From assembly GCA_017412645.1 (NCBI GenBank), contig JAFPWX010000001.1, positions 1 through 64,000 on the forward strand: DNA of 64,000 nt. The letters run 5' to 3'. A program made the translations under genes and the position numbers. Position 1 is the first letter of the stretch; each line of letters opens with the position of its first letter. Origin of the DNA: Bacteroidales bacterium (GTDB taxonomy: Bacteria; Bacteroidota; Bacteroidia; Bacteroidales; UBA932). This document shows positions 41,840 through 49,722 of this stretch, one piece after another. Below the pieces are notes generated by a model. The model had not been told where the DNA came from and searched no databases. It saw only the letters and a list, made by a program, of their open reading frames with translations.

Positions 41840-44305
41840 ATGAAAAAGTTCGTGGTTTTTTTGGCCATGGCGTTGGTTAGCGCACAGGCCTTCTCTCAGA
41901 CAGTAGTCAAAGGTAAGATTCTTGATTCAGCAAGCCGTGAGCCAGAAGTGGGTGCGGTGGTGCAGGTGTTCGACGGTCCCGCAGCGGACGGTCGCGCCGT
42001 GGGCTATGCGATGAGCGATTCGCTCGGAGCATTCTCGGTGCGAGTGCCCGACGGCCGCATCGTTTCGGAAGGCACGGTGCAAATCATGAATCTTGGACGC
42101 AAGACTCTGGAATTCATCATCAAACCCGCCCCGGAAGTGAATCTGGGCGAGGTTCTCATGTCCGATGAAGTGGAAACCCTGCAGGGCTCCACTGTCACCG
42201 CCCTCAAAACTCTCGTACGTATCGACGCCGACCGTCTCACCTATGACATCGAGGCCGATACCGACTCCAAGACCATGACCGTTCTGGATATGCTCCGCAA
42301 GGTGCCTATGGTAACCGTAGACGCCCAGGACAATATTACCGTGAACGGCAGTTCTTCCTTTAAGGTATACGTGGACGGCCGTCCCAACCAGATGCTCAGC
42401 ACCAACCCGTCGCAGATCTTCAAGCTCATGCCGGCCAGCAACATCAAGAGCATAGAGGTCGTCACCAACCCGGGCGCCAAGTACGATGCGGAGGGAACCG
42501 GCGGCATCCTGGAACTCAAGACCAAGTCCGGAGCCGGCAGCAAGGTCGTCTCTGACGGCGTGTACGGAACCGTCACGGCAGAAGTGAACACCCGTCTGGG
42601 CGTGGACGGTGGCCTGAATCTGAATGCGCAGAAAGGCAAATGGACCTTCGGCGCCGATATCAATTTGGGAACTGACCCCTTCAACGGAGTGCTTCAGGAG
42701 AGTATCCAGATTAACAAAAACGCCGCTCCCGGTGATGTAGCCAAGACTGTCTCCAGCTACACAGGCAATGCAGACCAGCGCTATGTCTGGGCCGATATCA
42801 ACGCCAGCTACGAACTGGACAGCCTTAACCTCTTCACGGCATATTTCGGCGGCAACCGTTTCTACAACGCCAGCTATATCGTGGACGGTACCATGACTAT
42901 GTACGACAACGCCGGAAACCTCTTGTCCGAGATAGCGCAGGGAGGTGTGCATGAGGGCTCATGGAACGGAATCAACGGCAGTATCGACTATCAGCATCGT
43001 TTCGCGGGCCAGCAGAACAAGTATGTGACCCTGTCGTATCAGTATACCGGCAATCCTCACGGAAGCGATGCCGAAATGACCTACGGCTCCAAGGTGCGCC
43101 GCTCCCTTACGGACGACGACAGCCAGGAACATACCTTCCAGGCCGACTATACCACGCCCCTCTGGAGCGATAAGCACAACCTTAGCACCGGTTTCAAGTA
43201 CATCCTCCGAAAGAACGTGGCGAATGATATTCAGGACGTGGACCTGCCCACCATGCAGGCTTCTGTGTACGACTACCGCAACGATATCGGCGCGGCCTAT
43301 GCGGAGTACACCGGCACTTTCGGTAAGGTCATAGGCAAGGCAGGTCTGCGCTACGAGCACACCTGGGTGGATGTGGACTATGCCACCAATCCTTCTATGA
43401 ATTTCAGCACCAACTATCCGGTAGTGGTGCCCAACATAAGCCTGCAATACAACCTGGGCATGGCGAGCAATGTGAGCTTCAGCTACAACATGCGAATCAG
43501 CAGGCCTGGTATCACTTACCTTAATCCTTACGTGGAGCAGTTGAGCGATATCTCCGTCTATTACGGTAACACTGCCATAGAGGCGGAAAAGAGCCACCGC
43601 TTCCAGCTGGCCTACAACATGGCCAGTCCCAAGTGGGTGCTCAGCCTCAGGCTCATTGAGAACTTCGGTGAAGGTGGCATCGGCAGTTATTCGTTCTACC
43701 CTGATTCAGGCCCGTACACTGGTCTGCTGAACACCACTTACGGCAATATCCAGAACAGCAGCCGCACTTCTCTCAACGTGTACGTGAACTGGAATGCCAG
43801 CAACAAAACCCGTATCTACGCCTTTGGCGACGGCGGTTACGAATACTACCTGAATACCCTCGACAACCTCTCCAACGGAGGCTGGACCGCCCGCGGAGGC
43901 ATGGGAGCACAGCATACCCTGCCATGGGACCTGCGCCTCAGCGGCAACCTGTTCATGAATTCAGGAGGATACAGCCTGCAGGGTTCCCGCTCGGGCTTCG
44001 GCTTTGTCTCTCTTGGTATCACCAAGACTTTCCTTCAGGACCGCTTGAACCTTTCGCTCCGCGGCCAGAGCAATCTCGGCCTGGGAAGGCTTGAGTTCCG
44101 CAACCGTAGCGAGAGCGGCAGCTTCGTTCAGGAGAACTCCCAGCTCATTCCCATCCGCAGCGCTTCGTTCAGCATAAGCTACACCTTCGGCAAGGCTCAG
44201 AACATCCAGCGTAAGCACACCGTCCGTTCCATCACCAACGACGACCTCGTGGGAGGCGGCAGCGGCGGCGGTGGAATATCGAGTCAGGTTTCGGGAGGAA
44301 TGTAG
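41840..44305 (+). CDS. Outer-membrane receptor, TonB-dependent-like with carboxypeptidase-regulatory-like N-domain
   Basis: An 821-residue protein with a signal peptide (MKKFVVFLAMALVSAQAFS-Q). A CarboxypepD_reg-like domain (VVKGKILDSASREPEVGAVV) is followed by a plug domain (VLDMLRKVPMVTVDAQDNIT, YVDGRPNQMLSTNP, IKSIEVVTNPGAKYDAEGTG) and an OMP_b-brl_3 type barrel ending in a Gly-rich tail. It belongs to the outer-membrane beta-barrel family widespread in Bacteroidota, distinct from SusC. The substrate is unknown. It stands alone, with a variant -7 element (ACATTTG) in the 45-base gap upstream. Confidence 0.84.
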   Translation: MKKFVVFLAMALVSAQAFSQTVVKGKILDSASREPEVGAVVQVFDGPAADGRAVGYAMSDSLGAFSVRVPDGRIVSEGTVQIMNLGRKTLEFIIKPAPEVNLGEVLMSDEVETLQGSTVTALKTLVRIDADRLTYDIEADTDSKTMTVLDMLRKVPMVTVDAQDNITVNGSSSFKVYVDGRPNQMLSTNPSQIFKLMPASNIKSIEVVTNPGAKYDAEGTGGILELKTKSGAGSKVVSDGVYGTVTAEVNTRLGVDGGLNLNAQKGKWTFGADINLGTDPFNGVLQESIQINKNAAPGDVAKTVSSYTGNADQRYVWADINASYELDSLNLFTAYFGGNRFYNASYIVDGTMTMYDNAGNLLSEIAQGGVHEGSWNGINGSIDYQHRFAGQQNKYVTLSYQYTGNPHGSDAEMTYGSKVRRSLTDDDSQEHTFQADYTTPLWSDKHNLSTGFKYILRKNVANDIQDVDLPTMQASVYDYRNDIGAAYAEYTGTFGKVIGKAGLRYEHTWVDVDYATNPSMNFSTNYPVVVPNISLQYNLGMASNVSFSYNMRISRPGITYLNPYVEQLSDISVYYGNTAIEAEKSHRFQLAYNMASPKWVLSLRLIENFGEGGIGSYSFYPDSGPYTGLLNTTYGNIQNSSRTSLNVYVNWNASNKTRIYAFGDGGYEYYLNTLDNLSNGGWTARGGMGAQHTLPWDLRLSGNLFMNSGGYSLQGSRSGFGFVSLGITKTFLQDRLNLSLRGQSNLGLGRLEFRNRSESGSFVQENSQLIPIRSASFSISYTFGKAQNIQRKHTVRSITNDDLVGGGSGGGGISSQVSGGM

Positions 44306-44310
44306 GCCCT

Positions 44311-45624
44311 CTATCCAAGCATTCTCTTCACAAGTCCGAAAAGCTTGTATGGCATATACCGGAACTTGAGGTCCGGATGCAGGGGGGTCGCTATGACGGC
44401 CCTCTCGTGCGTGAAGGCTAGGAAGCTGCGCACTCCGTGGTAGCTGCCCATGCCGGAATTGCCCACGCCGCCGAAGGGGAGGTGTGGATTGGCCACGTGC
44501 ATTATCACGTCGTTGATGCAGGCACCGCCTGAAGTGGTGCGGGAAATGATGTCCCAGCCGTCCGCCTTCTTTCCGAAATAGTAGAACGCCAGCGGCTTTT
44601 CGCGGCCGTTCACGAAGTCTTCCACTTCTTTCCGGTCTTTGAAAGTGAGTATCGGGAAGACGGGGCCGAAGATCTCTTCGGTCATTACGGGGGAGTCGGG
44701 CGACACTCCGTCCAGCAGCGTCGGCTCGATCCAGCGGGTGGCGGGATTGCTGCGGCCTCCGGCTACTACGGTGCCGTCTTTCAGATAGCCTGTAACCCTT
44801 TCGAACGCTGCGTCCCGAACCATATGGACATAGTAGCCGCTATTCTCGGTTCCCTCGGGGTAGAGGCCGGCGAGTTGCTTCTTGAACTCTTCGATGAAGG
44901 CGTCCTTGATGTCTTCGTGAAGGAAGAGATAATCCGGGGCGATGCATGTCTGGCCGCTGTTGAGGCATTTGCCCCAGACTATGCGGCGGGCGGCGATGGT
45001 GAGGTCGGCGTCCTTGTCCACGATGCATGGACTCTTGCCACCGAGCTCCAGAACCATGGGGGTGAGATACTTCGCCTGGGCAGCGGCGAGAATCTTTGCC
45101 AGGGCCGGACTGCCGGTGAAGAACACCATGTCCCAGCGGCGGGCGAAGAGCTCGGCGTTCACATCGCGGTTGCCCTGGACCACGGTGATGTAGTCTGCGG
45201 GGAAGGTGTCCGCAATGAAGTCCGCCAGAGTTTGGGAGACGGTGGGAACGTAGGGCGATGGCTTTAGCACGGCAGTGCAGCCTGCGGCGATGGCGCCCAC
45301 AAGCGGGTTCAGCAGCAGCTGGACCGGATAGTTCCATGGCGATACGATGAGCACGTGTCCCAGGGGTTCGCGCACTATGTAACTGCTCGAGGGTATTCCT
45401 GTAAGGGGAGTGCGTACCCGGCGGGTGCGGGTCCAGCGCCGGAGATGCCTGAGGGCATCCCGTATCTCTCCGTAGATGAGGCCGATCTCGGTCATATATG
45501 CCTCTTCGTAACTCTTGTGGAGGTCTGTCCAAAGGGCATCGCAAAGGGGCTTTTCCCATTTGTGGAGGCCTTTTTCGAAACGCCGGAGCATTTCGCGGCG
45601 GAAGGGGATGTCGCGCGCTGTCAT
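44311..45624 (-). CDS. Aldehyde dehydrogenase (class 3-like)
   Basis: A 437-residue NAD(P)-dependent dehydrogenase. The catalytic Cys is in GQTCIAPDY and the general base Glu in MVLELGGKSP. SPWNYPVQLLLNPLVGAIAA and EEIFGPVFPIL are the cofactor and C-terminal motifs. The length is that of the short class 3 group acting on fatty and aromatic aldehydes. ATG 45624 overlaps the stop of the SGNH gene by 4 bases (ATGA), so the two are translationally coupled; a longer start 19 codons upstream would lie inside the SGNH gene. Confidence 0.9.
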   Translation of the reverse strand: MTARDIPFRREMLRRFEKGLHKWEKPLCDALWTDLHKSYEEAYMTEIGLIYGEIRDALRHLRRWTRTRRVRTPLTGIPSSSYIVREPLGHVLIVSPWNYPVQLLLNPLVGAIAAGCTAVLKPSPYVPTVSQTLADFIADTFPADYITVVQGNRDVNAELFARRWDMVFFTGSPALAKILAAAQAKYLTPMVLELGGKSPCIVDKDADLTIAARRIVWGKCLNSGQTCIAPDYLFLHEDIKDAFIEEFKKQLAGLYPEGTENSGYYVHMVRDAAFERVTGYLKDGTVVAGGRSNPATRWIEPTLLDGVSPDSPVMTEEIFGPVFPILTFKDRKEVEDFVNGREKPLAFYYFGKKADGWDIISRTTSGGACINDVIMHVANPHLPFGGVGNSGMGSYHGVRSFLAFTHERAVIATPLHPDLKFRYMPYKLFGLVKRMLG

Positions 45625-46697
45625 TTGATTCCGTATTTTTTGAGAATCTTCAAGATGGGCTTGCGTATGGACTTGGCCCATACCTCGTAGCCGTAGTCGT
45701 CTGGATGTACGCCGTCCACCTGATGGTTGTGGCCGGGAGTGGAGGCGTCGGACTTGACCCAGTACACGTCGTTATACTTCTTGCAGGCGATCTTCATGAG
45801 GCTGTCTGCCACGTGCATCTTGGCCATCTCGCTTTCGTAGGACTTGGTGTCGAAGTTGTTGCGCTCGCGCCAGATGCTGCTGATGAAGATAATCGGAGTG
45901 TCGGGTTTCTTTTCGCGAATCTTTTCGATGTAGGGGAAGAGGCGCTCCTTGATCATGTCGGCCTCGGGATTGGAGAAACTGTCGAAGATGTAGGCGTCCA
46001 CGTCGGCCTCGCGAAGAGCATCGGCATAGTAGGGCTGAAGTCTGCTGTTGCCGCTGCACGCGATGCTGAGTATCTGTATGCCGGTCATGCGGGTGAACTG
46101 GGCGGGCACGGCCATGCCGCTGCGGGAGGTTGAGGCTCCGTGCATGTAGGACGATCCGAACAGACCTACCCTGTGACGGAAGGGAGGCTCGGCGGCGCGG
46201 ATGATGCTCCCGGGAGCGGTGCCTATGAGTATGGAGTTCTCTTCACTGAAAGTGGGAAGGTACATGAGGCACTCGTGGTCCTTCTTTTCCATGTTCGTCA
46301 CAATGCGCACTTCGCGGTCGAGCCCGTTCCAGGCCGGTCCGGAACATCCTGCCCAGAGCCACTCCCCGTCCTTCTTTATATAAAGGTCGTAGCCTCTGGA
46401 GGAGTTGCCGGTTATGTTCACGCCATTCGCTGGATTGGCGTAGTCCGTCTTGACATAGATGTACGGGGAATCAGTGACAAAGCAAACGGCTAAACCCGAA
46501 GACATTCTCACCTGGGCGTTCTCCTTGGGGGTGAAGCCTTTGAAACGCACCGTGTCGATACGGTGGTACGGGTTGGGGGTGTCGGGGAAGAGTTTGCCGA
46601 TGAGGGTGAGGGACGATGCTTCCGTCCACTGCCTGTCCTGACCGTAGACCGGAAGAGCGAGGACCAGGATTGCGATTGCGAGAATGATTCGTTTCAT
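45621..46697 (-). CDS. Secreted SGNH/GDSL-family hydrolase
   Basis: A 358-residue protein with a signal peptide (MKRIILAIAILVLALPVYG-Q). The N-terminal approximately 170 residues are a beta-rich domain; residues 180-350 are the SGNH fold: VGLFGSSYMHG (Ser nucleophile), SIACSGNSRLQ, and DGVHPDDYGYE with the Asp-His pair. Typical activities are deacetylation of glycans or esterase action in the periplasm. It shares a coupled operon with an aldehyde dehydrogenase, an unusual pairing whose logic is not clear. Confidence 0.8.
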   Translation of the reverse strand: MKRIILAIAILVLALPVYGQDRQWTEASSLTLIGKLFPDTPNPYHRIDTVRFKGFTPKENAQVRMSSGLAVCFVTDSPYIYVKTDYANPANGVNITGNSSRGYDLYIKKDGEWLWAGCSGPAWNGLDREVRIVTNMEKKDHECLMYLPTFSEENSILIGTAPGSIIRAAEPPFRHRVGLFGSSYMHGASTSRSGMAVPAQFTRMTGIQILSIACSGNSRLQPYYADALREADVDAYIFDSFSNPEADMIKERLFPYIEKIREKKPDTPIIFISSIWRERNNFDTKSYESEMAKMHVADSLMKIACKKYNDVYWVKSDASTPGHNHQVDGVHPDDYGYEVWAKSIRKPILKILKKYGIK

Positions 46698-46711
46698 AAC
46701 TCACAAAATTA

Positions 46712-46742
46712 CAAAAAAAATCGCAACCCTTGCGGGCTGCGG
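46712..46742 (-). terminator. rpsU terminator
   Basis: On the minus strand CGCAGCCC-GCAA-GGGTTGCG (one G-T wobble) is followed by eight T. It lies 24 bases after the rpsU stop. Confidence 0.75.
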
Positions 46743-46765
46743 TTCGTAGCATACTGCCTTTTGGA

Positions 46766-46960
46766 TTATTCACCCTCGAGGACGCGGAGGTGCTGTACGT
46801 AGATAGCCTTTTCCTTGGCCATTCTCTTCTTGACGGAAGGCTTCTCGAAGTTCTTGCGTGCGCGAAGCTCGCGGACTGCACCCGTCTTCTCGAATTTACG
46901 CTTGAAGCGCTTCAGTGCGCGTTCAATGTTGTCGCCGTCTTTTACTGGTACGATAATCAT
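46766..46960 (-). CDS. rpsU: 30S ribosomal protein S21
   Basis: A 64-residue basic protein (MIIVPVKDGDNIERALKRFK start, then a Lys/Arg-rich helix). In Bacteroidota bS21 sits near the 3' end of 16S rRNA, where the anti-Shine-Dalgarno sequence is sequestered. The gene carries an exceptionally strong Shine-Dalgarno sequence, AGGAGGTGA, 8 bases before the start. This is known from Flavobacterium, where ribosomes lacking S21 prefer this mRNA, giving autoregulation. It is a single-gene transcript with its own promoter and terminator. Confidence 0.96.
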   Translation of the reverse strand: MIIVPVKDGDNIERALKRFKRKFEKTGAVRELRARKNFEKPSVKKRMAKEKAIYVQHLRVLEGE

Positions 46961-46968
46961 GCTTTAAA

Positions 46969-46977
46969 TCACCTCCT
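46969..46977 (-). promoter_or_regulatory. Extended Shine-Dalgarno sequence of rpsU
   Basis: AGGAGGTGA on the minus strand is a 9-base complement of the 16S rRNA 3' end. Most other genes in this window lack a strong site, so this one is likely a sensor for S21-free ribosomes. Confidence 0.75.
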
Positions 46978-46993
46978 TTTTCTTTTGGGACGG

Positions 46994-47001
46994 CAAAGGT
47001 A
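46994..47001 (-). promoter_or_regulatory. rpsU -7 element
   Basis: TACCTTTG followed by CCGTCCC on the minus strand, the strong form also used by the tRNA promoters. Confidence 0.6.
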
Positions 47002-47075
47002 TAAAATATTTTTGAAATGCAAACAATAATCGCCTAAACTTTAGTAATTTCGCGTGAAATTAATAACTAAAAACT

Positions 47076-48020
47076 ATGAACAAGGTTTTTGCCCTGCTTG
47101 GTACGTGGAAGTTCTGGAAGGAGCTTATTATTATGACGGTCGGTATGTTCATCGGAGCCGCCGCGGTAAACTACTTCCTGGTTCCGAGCCACCTGGTAAT
47201 CGGTTCCATCTCCGGTCTTTCCATAGTGCTTTCCCAGCTGCTGCCCATCAAGGTGTCGGTCATGATATTCATAATCAACGCCATCCTGCTGCTAATGGCA
47301 TGGTTGCTCATAGGCAAGGAGTTCGGGGCAAAAACGGTGTACACCGCTCTCATTCTCGGTCCACTCATGGATGTCTGGGAGGCCATAATGCCGTCCGCGA
47401 AGCTGGCGGAAATGCGTCTTGCGAGCGATATGCCCATCAACACCGCGAATCTCAGTTCGGTAATGGGTGACCCGCTGCTGGACCTCATCTGCTTCGTGCT
47501 CATGCTCAGCATCTCGCAGGCCATCCTGTTCAACATCAACGCCTCTACAGGCGGACTGGATATAATTGCCAAGATCATCAACAAGTACACCCATCTGGAT
47601 ATTGGTTTTAGCGTCACGGTGGGAGGTGCCATAATCTGCTGCACCGCCTTCCTCATCAACCCGGTGCATCTGGTCATAATCGGCCTTGTGGGTACCTGGG
47701 TGAACGGAATCGTGGTGGACTATTTCATGGCCAGCATCAACCAGCGCAAGCGCGTGTGCGTGATTTCCGAAGAGCATGAGCGTCTGCGCGACTTCATAGT
47801 GAACAAGCTCAACCGAGGCTGCAGCCTTTACAAGGTGGAAGGTGGCTTCTCGAAAGCAGAACATGTGGAAATTCAGTCCCTGCTTACGAAAGACGAATTC
47901 GCGGCCCTGCTCGAGTTCATCAGGGTGGAAAAGATAGAGCACTTCATTACCGCTGGCAACGTGAGCGAAGTATACGGTTTGTGGCATCACGCCCGTCACG
48001 GCAGGAATGCAAAGGCATGA
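47076..48020 (+). CDS. YitT family membrane protein (DUF161 and DUF2179)
   Basis: A 314-residue protein with about five or six membrane segments (residues 15-225) containing two YitT repeats (VNYFLVPSHLVIGSISGLSI and FNINASTGGLDIIAKIIN), and a C-terminal soluble DUF2179 domain (VCVISEEHERLRDFIVNKLN, GCSLYKVEGGFS). The transported molecule is unknown. Its stop overlaps the start of the dipeptide epimerase gene by 4 bases, hinting at a shared wall-peptide process. Confidence 0.87.
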   Translation: MNKVFALLGTWKFWKELIIMTVGMFIGAAAVNYFLVPSHLVIGSISGLSIVLSQLLPIKVSVMIFIINAILLLMAWLLIGKEFGAKTVYTALILGPLMDVWEAIMPSAKLAEMRLASDMPINTANLSSVMGDPLLDLICFVLMLSISQAILFNINASTGGLDIIAKIINKYTHLDIGFSVTVGGAIICCTAFLINPVHLVIIGLVGTWVNGIVVDYFMASINQRKRVCVISEEHERLRDFIVNKLNRGCSLYKVEGGFSKAEHVEIQSLLTKDEFAALLEFIRVEKIEHFITAGNVSEVYGLWHHARHGRNAKA

Positions 48021-49249
48021 AGAGGCGCGAATTCTTAAAAGGTGCAGCGGCGGTAGCTGCGGGCGCAGCTGTTACGGCATGCGGCTTCAAGGGCTTCAAG
48101 AGCGAGGAGGCGGCAAAGGCCGAGGCCGACTCGCTGGCGAGGGCCGACAGTATCGCGGCTGCGGAAGCCCGTAAGCCTCGCGCCTATCAGTCTCTTCCGG
48201 GCAGCCGTCTCTCCCTCAGCTGGGAGCCGTACGAGCTCCAGCTCCGCCATACCTTCTCCGTGTCCGGCAGCTCCCGCAACTCCACTCCGGGAGTGCAGGT
48301 TCGCATCGGGTACGACGGCTTCGTCGGCTATGGCGAAGCCAGCATGCCTCCCTATCTCGGCCATACGGTTGCCAGCGTGCAGGCATTCCTTTCAAAGCTG
48401 CGTCTCGGCCGTTTCGGCGACCCGTTCCAGCTAGAGGAAATCATGGCCTACGTAGACTCCTGCGCTGTAAGGCTCTCCGACGGCAACCTCTCCGACGGTC
48501 CGGCCCGCGCCGCTGTGGACATCGCCCTTCACGACCTCTTCGGCAAGCTCCTCGGCCAGCCGCTATGGAGGGTGTTCGGGCTCAATCCGGCCAAGGCTCC
48601 GGCTACCAGTTTCACCATCGGCATGGACACGCCCGAAGTGATGGCGGAAAAGACGCGCGAGGTAGCAGGCCGCTTCAAGGTGCTCAAGGTCAAAGTCGGC
48701 CAGCCGAACGACCTCGAAATGATAGACGCTGTTCGCAGCGCCTCCAGCCTTCCCATTGTGGTAGACGCCAACCAGGGTTGGACCGACCGCATCGCCGCGC
48801 TCAATGAGATCTACGCGCTTGCCGATCGCGGTGTGAAGATGGTCGAGCAGCCCATGCCGCGCGAGCGAATCGACGACATCGCCTGGCTCTCCGAGCGCAG
48901 CCCCCTTCCGATCTTCGCCGACGAGGCGGTGCAGGGGATGGCGGACCTTCGTCGCATCAAGGGCGCCTATAACGGCGTGAACATCAAGCTAATGAAATGC
49001 GGCGGCCTGCTCGAGGCCCGTCGAATGCAGAGCTACGCCCGCGCCGAAGGCATGAAGGTGATGCTCGGCTGCATGACCGAAACTTCCTGCGCCGTATCGG
49101 CCGCAGCGCAGATTTCTCCGGGGGTGGATTTTGCCGATCTGGACGGCAATCTGCTCATCTCCAACGACCCGTTCGAAGGAGTGGGGGTTTCCGAAGGAAA
49201 AATTGTCCTGCGAAATCTTCCGGGACTGGGCTTGAATATTCGAAAATAA
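48017..49249 (+). CDS. L-Ala-D/L-Glu epimerase-like enolase-superfamily protein with Tat lipoprotein signal
   Basis: A 410-residue protein. It begins MKRREFLKGAAAVAAG with a Tat twin-arginine motif and a lipobox ending in Cys22 (AVTAC), then an Ala/Glu/Asp linker. The rest matches muconate-lactonizing-type dipeptide epimerases: KVLKVKVGQ (catalytic Lys pair), IVVDANQGW, EQPMPRE, ADEAV and the opposite-face Lys in VNIKLMKCGG. Such enzymes epimerise L-Ala-D-Glu from murein. Most characterised members are cytoplasmic; export of a folded enzyme as a lipoprotein suggests action on wall peptides in the periplasm. Confidence 0.84.
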   Translation: MKRREFLKGAAAVAAGAAVTACGFKGFKSEEAAKAEADSLARADSIAAAEARKPRAYQSLPGSRLSLSWEPYELQLRHTFSVSGSSRNSTPGVQVRIGYDGFVGYGEASMPPYLGHTVASVQAFLSKLRLGRFGDPFQLEEIMAYVDSCAVRLSDGNLSDGPARAAVDIALHDLFGKLLGQPLWRVFGLNPAKAPATSFTIGMDTPEVMAEKTREVAGRFKVLKVKVGQPNDLEMIDAVRSASSLPIVVDANQGWTDRIAALNEIYALADRGVKMVEQPMPRERIDDIAWLSERSPLPIFADEAVQGMADLRRIKGAYNGVNIKLMKCGGLLEARRMQSYARAEGMKVMLGCMTETSCAVSAAAQISPGVDFADLDGNLLISNDPFEGVGVSEGKIVLRNLPGLGLNIRK

Positions 49250-49261
49250 TTCTTACCTTTG
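49232..49261 (+). promoter_or_regulatory. rpsO promoter
   Basis: TTG at 49232-49234 (CTTG with the preceding base), 19 bases, then TACCTTTG (49254-49261). It starts inside the 3' end of the epimerase gene. Confidence 0.6.
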
Positions 49262-49314
49262 CCCCGCTTTTCGCCGAAGGCGGGACCCATTGCGATTCCA
49301 CCCTTGACGGGAAG

Positions 49315-49337
49315 ACTTCCGGGAAAGCCCCGGAAGT
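49315..49337 (+). promoter_or_regulatory. Hairpin in the rpsO leader
   Basis: ACTTCCGGG and CCCGGAAGT form a perfect 9-bp stem with a 5-base loop, 27 bases before the rpsO start in a leader of about 100 bases. It could be an S15 autoregulatory site, as ribosomal protein S15 binds its own mRNA leader in other bacteria. Confidence 0.4.
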
Positions 49338-49364
49338 TCCTAGCAATTAAACATTTAAGAAAAA

Positions 49365-49640
49365 ATGGCAGAGTATTTACAGCCTGAAAAGAAGCAGGAG
49401 CTTTTCGAAAAGTATGGCAAGACCGCGGCCGACACCGGTTCTCCTGAAAGCCAGGTGGCACTGTTCACCTACCGTATCGCTCACCTCACCGAGCACGTTA
49501 AGCAGAACAAGAAAGACGTGGTTACCCGTCGCGCCCTCCTCCGTCTCGTTGGCAAGCGCCGTCAGATCCTCGACTATCTCAAGGAAATCGATATCGAGCG
49601 CTACCGTAAGATCATCAAGGAGCTTGGCCTGCGCCGCTAA
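49365..49640 (+). CDS. rpsO: 30S ribosomal protein S15
   Basis: A 91-residue protein with the invariant features of uS15: DTGSPESQVALFTYRI near residues 24-39, HVKQNKKD, RRALLRLVGKRRQILDYL. It binds 16S rRNA in the central domain. It is followed by a hairpin terminator and pnp, the conserved rpsO-pnp order. Confidence 0.97.
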   Translation: MAEYLQPEKKQELFEKYGKTAADTGSPESQVALFTYRIAHLTEHVKQNKKDVVTRRALLRLVGKRRQILDYLKEIDIERYRKIIKELGLRR

Positions 49641-49651
49641 GCCGGAAATTC

Positions 49652-49690
49652 AAAAGGGATGGGGCTGGAACAAAGCACCGTCCCTTTTTT
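49652..49690 (+). terminator. Terminator between rpsO and pnp
   Basis: AAAAGGGATGG and CCGTCCCTTTT pair with one G-T wobble, followed by further T. It may be partial, giving pnp transcripts by read-through or from a local promoter. Confidence 0.6.
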
Positions 49691-49722
49691 CGTACGCACT
49701 CAAGACGTAACGCAACACAATA

